Assembly: GCA_964648505.1 (NCBI GenBank)
Contig: CAZYMI010000006.1
Coordinates: forward strand, 28,991 to 92,990
DNA from: CAZYMI01 sp964648505
Lineage (GTDB): Bacteria > Pseudomonadota > Alphaproteobacteria > Micavibrionales > Micavibrionaceae
DNA length: 64,000 nt
Direction: 5' to 3'
The position numbers and the translations under genes were made by a program. The notes below the pieces were generated by a model. That model was not told the origin of the DNA and did no database searches. It worked only from the letters and a program-made list of their open reading frames with translations. This document shows, in pieces, positions 7,951 to 16,200 of the stretch. Position 1 is the stretch's first letter. Each line of letters begins with the position of its first letter.

Positions 7951-9347
7951 CGTTCCCCCATCGATGTCGTCATTGTTCTGATAAATGGCTTTAAAATATA
8001 CTGCATAATTGTTCGCTGACCCGTCATAATATCAACCGTTGCCACCATGCCAGGGATAATTGGTAGCACTTCACCTTTACGTTTCAGCATATTTTGTTCA
8101 GTGCGTACTTTAACCCTGTAAAAACTTTCGCCTTTTTCATTTTGAATACTATCAGCTGATATCTCGACAACTTTGCCCTTTAAACCACCATAAATTGAGT
8201 AATCATACGCTGTTATTTTTACAACAGCATTCTGCCCGGGATGTAAAAATGCAATATCAGAAGGCCTTACTCTGGCTTCAATTAATAACTGATCATCCAT
8301 AGGAACAATTTCCATGATTGGATCGCCCGGCTTTACGACGCCCCCTACAGTCATAAAGCGCATATCTTTTACGGTGCCATTTACAGGGGATTTTATTTCT
8401 GTCCGATCTTTCCTGTCTGTAAGGGCAGAAAGCGTCTCCTTAATTGTGTTCATTTCAGTTAGTTTAGATGATAATTCCATCTGGGCTTGCGCCTGCGCAC
8501 TTGTAATCAATTCGCTTAATCTTGCCTGCGCCTCTGAAATCGCAGAATTAGCACGCGGTATCGCCTGACGAACGCCATTTAATTCTGTACGCCTTTCTTG
8601 AATACCCCTTTCAAGTTGAATTAATTCAATTTTAGGAGCAGATCCTTTTGCTACAAGCGGCGCGATCATATTTTTTTCCTGCTGAGATAAAGATATCTCA
8701 CGATTAATATCAGCTGCCTTTTGTTCAAGTTCATTGACTTCCTGACGACGCTGAGCGAGTTGTTGGTCCAAAACCATACGTTGTCCGAAAATTTTTTCGC
8801 GGTTCGCACGAAATGCGTTTAATTCTTCTGTAACACTTTGCGGGACTTTTTTCATGATTTCTTGATCAAATTCAACAGTCTCTTTGCCTTCTGATTCCGC
8901 CTGCAAGCGCGTAATAGTGGCTTTTAACCCGAGATATCTTGCCTCATTCGATCCCAAATCAGATGAGGCATCAATGTTACGAAGCTGAATTAATGTCTCA
9001 CCCTTTTTAACGGCCTGACTTTCACGAACAAAAAATTTATCAATGATCCCACCTTCAAGGGACTGGATTACTTGAATTTTTGCTGTCGGAATTATTTTTC
9101 CCTCTCCGCGGGTAACCTGATCTATGCGGGCAAGAGAAGCCCAGACAATAAATAAGAAGAAGAAAGTGGCAATTGAAATAAGTAAAATATGTCGTGATGC
9201 TGGCAATTCTTCATCCGAAATAAAGTAGGCATCGGCGTGCGCCTGCAACACATCAATGCGCGTTTTAAGCCAGTTTTCTTGTATAGCAAGCCAATCTGCT
9301 GGCTTATTAATCTTAAGATTTTCTTCGAGCTTTTTTTGGTCAGACAT
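7947..9347 (-). CDS. Type I secretion membrane-fusion (HlyD/LapC-like) adaptor
   Basis: 466 aa from the ATG at 9345-9347, which has an AGGAG site 7 bp upstream; a longer ORF runs into the ABC gene and is not preferred. A short cytoplasmic N-terminus and one membrane segment (about residues 55-75, ILLISIATFFFLFIVW) are followed by a biotinyl-like half (GEGKIIPTAKIQVIQSLEGG), a long paired coiled coil (residues 130-310) and the C-terminal beta domain with PGMVATVDIMTG, the HlyD-family signature. It bridges the ABC exporter and TolC. Last gene of the leftward adhesin-tolC-ABC-HlyD locus. Confidence 0.93.
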   Translation of the reverse strand: MSDQKKLEENLKINKPADWLAIQENWLKTRIDVLQAHADAYFISDEELPASRHILLISIATFFFLFIVWASLARIDQVTRGEGKIIPTAKIQVIQSLEGGIIDKFFVRESQAVKKGETLIQLRNIDASSDLGSNEARYLGLKATITRLQAESEGKETVEFDQEIMKKVPQSVTEELNAFRANREKIFGQRMVLDQQLAQRRQEVNELEQKAADINREISLSQQEKNMIAPLVAKGSAPKIELIQLERGIQERRTELNGVRQAIPRANSAISEAQARLSELITSAQAQAQMELSSKLTEMNTIKETLSALTDRKDRTEIKSPVNGTVKDMRFMTVGGVVKPGDPIMEIVPMDDQLLIEARVRPSDIAFLHPGQNAVVKITAYDYSIYGGLKGKVVEISADSIQNEKGESFYRVKVRTEQNMLKRKGEVLPIIPGMVATVDIMTGQRTIMQYILKPFIRTMTTSMGER

Positions 9348-9348
9348 A

Positions 9349-11601
9349 TCAAGCTCCTGCCTTATCAGACCCGGCATAGTCACGATTTTGCAATTGCCTG
9401 ATAATTTCATCGCGTGGGCCGAAAGCTAATATTTTACCACGATCCATCAGAATGATTTTATCAACCAGCGAAAGCATGCTGCCTTTATGCGTGATAAGAA
9501 TGGTTGTCTTTCCGTTTGTTAACTTCTCCAGATGCCCCTTAAGACGCGATTCTGATGCGGGATCCATAGATGCTGTAGGTTCATCAAGAATAATAACAGG
9601 GGGATCGTACAAAAGTGCGCGCGCGATAGCGATTGCCTGTCTTTGTCCGCCTGAAAGTTGCTCGCCTCTCTCCCCCACTTGGGTATCAAGCCCATGTGAG
9701 GAATCTTTGAGAAAATCCATGACGCCAGAAAGCTCAGCTGCGCGAACAACTGCGCGATCAGAAGCTGTTTCATGACCCATTGTAATATTTTCACGCACAG
9801 ACCCATAAAAAAGCTGCGGCGTTTGCTGAACAACACCAATGTTACGACGTAAATCGCCAGGATCAATTTGACGCACATCTGTTCCATCAAGTTGTACAGA
9901 ACCTGATTGTGGTTCAAACTTATTCAGTATCAAACGCTCCAGCGTTGTTTTCCCTGAACCTACCGCCCCAATAATACCAATATGTTCACCCGCCTGAATT
10001 TCAAAACTTACATGGTTCAGAGCTGGTACTGATGATCCGGGATAAGCAAAAACAACATCTTTAAAAACAAGCTGACCTTGTATTGCTGGCATTGCAATAA
10101 AGGTTTTACCTACGGGCCGTTCAACCGGTTTTTCCATCAATTCATTGAGTTGACGAAGCGATTCACGCGTTTGATTAAACCTTATCATAAGGCCAGAAAA
10201 TTGGGTGAGCGGCGCTAACGCGCGACTGGAAAGCATCACAGTTGCTATGAGCGCCCCCATTGTTATATGTGCGTTTGAAATCAGAACAACGCCAAAGCCA
10301 ACAATTGCAATTGTGACCATGTTTTGCAGAAAATAAGAAATATTTAAGGCAAAGTTTGAAACGCGTTTTGATTTAACGGAAGTACGCGATGATTTTTCAC
10401 ACAGTTCTTCCCAACGTCTTTGCACATGTCCCTCAGATGCCTGAGTCTTGATTGTTTCAAGCCCTGTTATAGTTTCAAACAACAATGCATTTTTCAAAGC
10501 ATTTTCGTGTAATGATTCTTGTGTAATTTTCTTCATCGGTTTTTGTAAAACCCAGCCTGTTCCAATTATAAGTGGAACAGCAACAAGCGGAATAATAGCC
10601 AGAGGACCCGCAATAACAGCAATCAGCAAAATAAAAAGTAGGCAAAAAGGTAAATCAATTAAAGCCGCAAGAGTTGCGGAGGTAAAAAAATCACGAATAC
10701 TCTCAAATTCACGCATATTCGCAGCTAAAACACCTGCTGACGCTGGACGAGAAGACATTGTCATACCCAGCAATTGTTCAAAAAGTTTTCCTGATAATTT
10801 AACATCTGATTTTCTGCCTGCATAATCAAGAAAATGTGCACGAAGACTTTTGATAACCAGATCAAAAAATAAAACAACCGCAAGGCCAATTGAAAGCACC
10901 GCTAATGTTTCATAAGCGGCATTTGGGACAACACGATCATAGATGTTCATCGTATAAAGCGGCATCGCGATTGCAAACAGATTAATCATTAATGCGGCAA
11001 GCCCTACTTCATAATATATTTTTCTGTTCTGCCAAATGGTAGACCAAAACCAATCTTTGGCATTATCAATACGCGCGGGTCCCGCACGATCATCAACCCT
11101 TGCAACAGGGCGCACATAAAAAGCATATCCGGTGTAAATTTTCTTAAGATCTTCAAGTGAAATTATTCTTTTCTCCGACGCGGTCTCAGGAAATTGAACG
11201 CTAAATTCAGTTTTATCGCCAGGTGCGGGTTTTTTATCGGCATAGAGAACACCCCATAAAATACAAGCCTGCCCTTGTTCAAGAACGAGGATGCAAGGTG
11301 TTGATGGTGCGATCGCAATCCCCTCAAGGGCTCTGTCTACCAATTTGATATCAAGGTCTGCTCTCTCGGCTGCGCGCACCATTAACGCAGGGGATATGCC
11401 TGTTTTAGGTAATGGCAAGCCTGCTGTTAAACTTTCACGACTGGTGCGCCTGCCAAAATGACCCGCGATAATTTGCAAACACGCCACAAGCGGATCACCC
11501 AATGATGCGCGATCGGCCTGCAATGGCCACGGGTCAAAATCGGCAACGCCTTTAACGCTACTGATTTTATTGTCTTTTGCGATACTGTTTGGCTCACTCA
11601 T
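9349..11601 (-). CDS. Type I secretion ABC exporter (LapB/LssB-like)
   Basis: 750 aa from the ATG at 11599-11601; an upstream ATG at 11634 lacks a better ribosome-binding site. The N-terminal 140 residues resemble a C39 peptidase-like domain, but the position of the catalytic Cys reads DPLVACLQIIAG without the peptidase motif, so it is probably a substrate-docking domain as in LapB and HlyB. Six membrane helices follow (about 200-460), then the ATPase with Walker A GAVGSGKTT, signature LSGGQRQ, Walker B VIILDEPTAS and the switch His in ITHKG. It exports the adhesin encoded upstream. The next gene starts 1 bp after its stop. Confidence 0.94.
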   Translation of the reverse strand: MSEPNSIAKDNKISSVKGVADFDPWPLQADRASLGDPLVACLQIIAGHFGRRTSRESLTAGLPLPKTGISPALMVRAAERADLDIKLVDRALEGIAIAPSTPCILVLEQGQACILWGVLYADKKPAPGDKTEFSVQFPETASEKRIISLEDLKKIYTGYAFYVRPVARVDDRAGPARIDNAKDWFWSTIWQNRKIYYEVGLAALMINLFAIAMPLYTMNIYDRVVPNAAYETLAVLSIGLAVVLFFDLVIKSLRAHFLDYAGRKSDVKLSGKLFEQLLGMTMSSRPASAGVLAANMREFESIRDFFTSATLAALIDLPFCLLFILLIAVIAGPLAIIPLVAVPLIIGTGWVLQKPMKKITQESLHENALKNALLFETITGLETIKTQASEGHVQRRWEELCEKSSRTSVKSKRVSNFALNISYFLQNMVTIAIVGFGVVLISNAHITMGALIATVMLSSRALAPLTQFSGLMIRFNQTRESLRQLNELMEKPVERPVGKTFIAMPAIQGQLVFKDVVFAYPGSSVPALNHVSFEIQAGEHIGIIGAVGSGKTTLERLILNKFEPQSGSVQLDGTDVRQIDPGDLRRNIGVVQQTPQLFYGSVRENITMGHETASDRAVVRAAELSGVMDFLKDSSHGLDTQVGERGEQLSGGQRQAIAIARALLYDPPVIILDEPTASMDPASESRLKGHLEKLTNGKTTILITHKGSMLSLVDKIILMDRGKILAFGPRDEIIRQLQNRDYAGSDKAGA

Positions 11602-11702
11602 AACGGCCCATTGTGCGCTTAGAAAAGTAAACAAAAAGAAAAGACGGCCAAATATGTTGGCCGCCTGAAATCAGATTGAAATATAGCAAAGGCAACAAGT
11701 CC

Positions 11703-13037
11703 CTAGCCTTTTGTTGCAGGATCAGACCCCTGAGGATTGGCCACTTGCAGCGTTGGTAAAAGTTGGCCCTTAATTGCCAGAAGACGATACATAGCAAAAA
11801 GCTCAAGATACTCTGTACTAATCATATTTGAACGAGAAACAAAAAATTCGTTTTGCGCGTCAAGAACATCAAGCAGGGTACGACGATCTAGGTTAAACTG
11901 ATCAAGATAGGCATCAACAACCTTCTGGTTCGCTTCTGACTGCTCCCGGAATTCTTTTGCACGTTCACCAGCTGAAATCATTCGTGCCCATGTCTGCCGA
12001 ACGTCATCTTCAACAGTGCGGGCATTTTGGGCCGCAATCTCTTTTGATTCTTGCTGACGAAATGTCAACTCCCTCACACGCGCCTGATCGGCTCCACCGC
12101 GATAAAGATTCCAATTCATCACAACAAGTGCAGATGCAGACGTATTTGAATCATTGATGCCGCCCTGATCTTCACCTGTCTGACCGTTAAGCTGTAAATC
12201 AAAACGCGGATAGTAAGGTGCCTTTGCCGCTTCTTTTTCAGCCTGTGCTGTCCGAATATCGGCATCACGCGCAGACAAAGCAGGGCTTTGAGTAATTGCA
12301 CGATTAACTTCTTCTTCGACATTGGCTGCTAAAACACCTGCTGGCGCTGGAGGCCTTTGTAATGTTGTTGGTGAATTACCAACATTAAGAATGTATTGAG
12401 ATTCAGAAATACGCAAAGCTTCACGAACACTATCTTCCGTTGATCGCGCAACGTTCAAACGTGCTTTTGCCTGCTCAACATCAGCTTGAGTTGAACGCCC
12501 TGCCGATGCCCCGTCAATCATTTGCGCTAGAATAGACTCGTGCTTTTGTACGTTTTGTTGGGCAATCGCCAATGTTTCGCGCTGACGCAAAACATTCAGG
12601 TAGGATTCAATAATATCAAGACCAACAAATTCACCCGTTTCAATAACACGGTTACGTGCAGATTCCTGACGATTTGCCTGACGTTCATTTTCACTTTTTG
12701 CACCAAACCCATCAAACAAAAGCTGGGTCAACGTCAGGCCAACAGTGCGGCGGAACAAGTCTTCGTTATCTGATGTGGAATTATCTGTAAATTCCCATCC
12801 CGCATCAGCATTAGCATCAATACGCGGAAGGAATAATGATTCAGCCTGACGCTTTTCCTGATCTGTTGCGTATCTGTTGTTCACAATTGAACTGAAGCGT
12901 GGGCTTGCTGTTAAACCAACCTGCAAAGCTTCTTGCAAGCTGACAACACCGCTATCTTGCGCGAAGGCGGGAGCAAATGTCATCGACCCAATAACGGCGC
13001 ATGCTAACATAAGCGATCTGAAACGAGATGCCTTCAT
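11703..13037 (-). CDS. TolC-family outer-membrane channel
   Basis: 444 aa from the ATG at 13035-13037, which has a strong AGGAG site; the in-frame extension upstream would precede the signal peptide. Signal peptide MKASRFRSLMLACAVIGSM...AFA. Two homologous outer-membrane efflux repeats follow: the first opens with VSLQEALQVGLTASPRF, the second around RAITQSPALSARDADIRTAQAEK. Motifs LLFDGFG, FNLDRRTLLDVLDAQNEFF and an IAIKGQLL-like end are family hallmarks. It forms the trimeric outer-membrane tunnel of the type I system, between the adhesin gene and the ABC exporter gene. Confidence 0.94.
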   Translation of the reverse strand: MKASRFRSLMLACAVIGSMTFAPAFAQDSGVVSLQEALQVGLTASPRFSSIVNNRYATDQEKRQAESLFLPRIDANADAGWEFTDNSTSDNEDLFRRTVGLTLTQLLFDGFGAKSENERQANRQESARNRVIETGEFVGLDIIESYLNVLRQRETLAIAQQNVQKHESILAQMIDGASAGRSTQADVEQAKARLNVARSTEDSVREALRISESQYILNVGNSPTTLQRPPAPAGVLAANVEEEVNRAITQSPALSARDADIRTAQAEKEAAKAPYYPRFDLQLNGQTGEDQGGINDSNTSASALVVMNWNLYRGGADQARVRELTFRQQESKEIAAQNARTVEDDVRQTWARMISAGERAKEFREQSEANQKVVDAYLDQFNLDRRTLLDVLDAQNEFFVSRSNMISTEYLELFAMYRLLAIKGQLLPTLQVANPQGSDPATKG

Positions 13038-13190
13038 AAATAGTCTCCTGGTGAAGTAGCCGAAACAAAACGACTGAAATTTGAAATAATTGTTCATAGT
13101 TTATGCCTTATTTTAGCGCATACCGCAAGTAAAAATATCAAAAAGCGCATGCTAATATTCTGATAATAAACGCAAATTTCTCTTTGCCGA

Positions 13191-13216
13191 AAAGCCGGAC
13201 CTCTCGGCTCGGCTTT
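13191..13216 (-). terminator. Possible weak terminator between adhesin and tolC
   Basis: A 7-bp stem AAAGCCG (13191-13197) and CGGCTTT (13210-13216) with a 12-nt loop lies 30 bp past the adhesin stop. On the minus strand the stem ends in CTTTTC rather than a long T-run, so read-through into tolC is likely. It could set the adhesin-to-exporter expression ratio. Confidence 0.35.
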
Positions 13217-13247
13217 ATACGTTTATTCTTGTAAAATTAGTCCTGTT

Positions 13248-16200
13248 TTAAGCCGTTGCTATTGCGCTTGTAACCAAGTGCTGCACATGGTCATCAAAAT
13301 TATCGTTAATAGGCGTATTGTACGTTATAGAAGTTGAAGCTACAGCACTCACGACAGATGATGACGCTTGCGTATCGTTTGTTGTCGTCTGGGTAATGAA
13401 ATTATTGATACCCACCTGAAGATCATCATCAAATGAAATCACATCAGCCACGCCGCCCGCAATGGATGATTTTGCACTTGCAGTAGAAAGCGCTGTCGCA
13501 ATCGTCTGCGCTTGCGCAACAGATTGCGTGCCTGCAAAAATACTCGTATCAACAACATTCGTGTTAATATTAATATTCGTGTTGGTATTCGTATTTGTGT
13601 TCACATTTGTTGATGTACCGAAACATCCGCAATCCCCATCATTTCTAACAGCAAAAGTTCCTGTAGCCACATCATGATCGCTATCACGCACTGAGTACGT
13701 AAAATAATCAATATGCTGTCCTGTTTGGCCCGGATTAACGGTGTACTTATAATTACCATTGGATGCAATCTCAAGAACACCATATTGGCCAACAATCGTT
13801 GTTGCATGGCTTCCGGCGGGCACATTAAATGTAACGCCATTATACTGCACTTGGAATAAGGCATTTGCATTTACATCATTACCAATATGATCGTTAGCAA
13901 CAATATTGCCATAGATGCATTCGTAATGAAGTGCGTCAATATAATCACTGACAACAACAGGTGCGTCGTCTTTGACGCCGATGATCAGGTTTGCAGTGGC
14001 AAGATCGCCATCGCAATCCACAACATCCACACAAAATGACAGGTTAATCACGTCATTCGCATTTGTTCCATCTGCATGATCAAGGGCACGGAACTGTCTG
14101 AAGCTATAAGCGCCCGCATTATCAATCGTCACTTCAAACACCGTCACGCCGCCCGCTGTACCAACATACTTGCCGCCCACAAGCGCCACGCTCACCGCAA
14201 CGCCATTCGATGTTAACGTACCGCCCTTAAGCGATCCCGATGCCACAAAACCCGTAAACCCTTGCGGCGCCACTGTAAAGTAAGTCGAACCCGCACCATC
14301 TGTGCCATATGATCCATTGAATGTTCCGCTCACCATATTGCTCAGCGTTGTCTCATCCACCATGTTCAAGGTATTGGTCGCTGATGGCGCACCGTCAGAC
14401 ACGCTCAGTGTCAGGGTCGCTGTATCAACATCACCATCAAAATCACGCAAAGTATAGCTAAAGCTATCTGTGCCATTTGCATGATTGTTCGCAACATAAC
14501 TATAAGCACCATTAGCCGCAATCGTCAGAACGCCATGGCTGCCTGTAACCACCAGATTACCCGATGCAGGAACTGTATGATCCACACCGCCAACTGTCAC
14601 TTTGCTGATCGTGTTACCAACATCGTTCGATACATCATCATTGCTCAGCACATTGCCGGCTACCTGTGGGGCGCAGCCCGTCACAGATCCAACATCCGCA
14701 CGCGCATCAACACCATCATCCCGCACTGTAACAACAATCGCGCCGGCATCCGTATCACCATCCGCATCCGTAATTAATGTACCGAAGTTCAGGTTGATCG
14801 CATCATTCGCATTCGTCCCATCCGCATGATCAAGCGGTCTGTTCAAGGTGAAGCTGTACGTCCCGTTCGTATTCACCACAAGGGTAAACACCGTCACGCC
14901 GCCCGCTGTACCCGTATAGGTATTCCCCGCAAGCGCTACGCTCACCGGAACGCCGCCCGATGTTAAAGCGCCGCCCAGTAATGACCCGCCCGACGTAAAA
15001 TTATTCACAGCCGCAATCGATCCCGTCGTCCCCTGGCCATCTGTGCCATAGTTAAAGCTATAGCTGCCATTCACTGTAATCGGTCCCAACCCCGTCTCAT
15101 CAACACTTGAACTCGCATCCCCAATAACAGGAAGGCCATCCGCTGTTGTAAATGAAACTGTCGCGCTTGATGTATCGCCATCCCCATCACGCAAAGTATA
15201 GGTGAAGCTGTCCGTCCCCGTTACTCCATTTGTTGCGGCATAGCTGTAGGTCCCGTTCGGATTGATCGTCAATACACCAAACGCGCCGTTGATCACAGTC
15301 GCACCTGTTACGTTCGTAACAGCATTACTGCCAAAGCGTATCCCCGATACAACATTGCTGATATCGTTCGATATATCATCATTGCTCAGCACATTGCCAA
15401 CAGCCAGATTCGTGACACCATTCACAACGCCAACGTCATTCACCGCAACAGGTGCGTCGTCTTTGACGCCGATGATCAGGTTTGCAGTGGCAAGATCGCC
15501 ATCGCAATCCACAACATCCACACAAAATGACAGGTTAATCACGTCATTCGCATTTGTTCCATCTGCATGATCAAGGGCACGGAACTGTCTGAAGCTATAA
15601 GCGCCCGCATTATCAATCGTCACTTCAAACACCGTCACGCCGCCCGCTGTACCAACATACTTGCCGCCCACAAGCGCCACGCTCACCGCAACGCCATTCG
15701 ATGTTAACGTACCGCCCTTAAGCGATCCCGATGCCACAAAACCCGTAAACCCTTGCGGCGCCACTGTAAAGTAAGTCGAACCCGCACCATCTGTGCCATA
15801 TGATCCATTGAATGTTCCGCTCACCATATTGCTCAGCGTTGTCTCATCCACCATGTTCAAGGTATTGGTCGCTGATGGCGCACCGTCAGACACGCTCAGT
15901 GTCAGGGTCGCTGTATCAACATCACCATCAAAATCACGCAAAGTATAGCTAAAGCTATCTGTGCCATTTGCATGATTGTTCGCAACATAACTATAAGCAC
16001 CATTAGCCGCAATCGTCAGAACGCCATGGCTGCCTGTAACCACCAGATTACCCGATGCAGGAACTGTATGATCCACACCGCCAACTGTCACTTTGCTGAT
16101 CGTGTTACCAACATCGTTCGATACATCATCATTGCTCAGCACATTGCCGGCTACCTGTGGGGCGCAGCCCGTCACAGATCCAACATCCGCACGCGCATCA

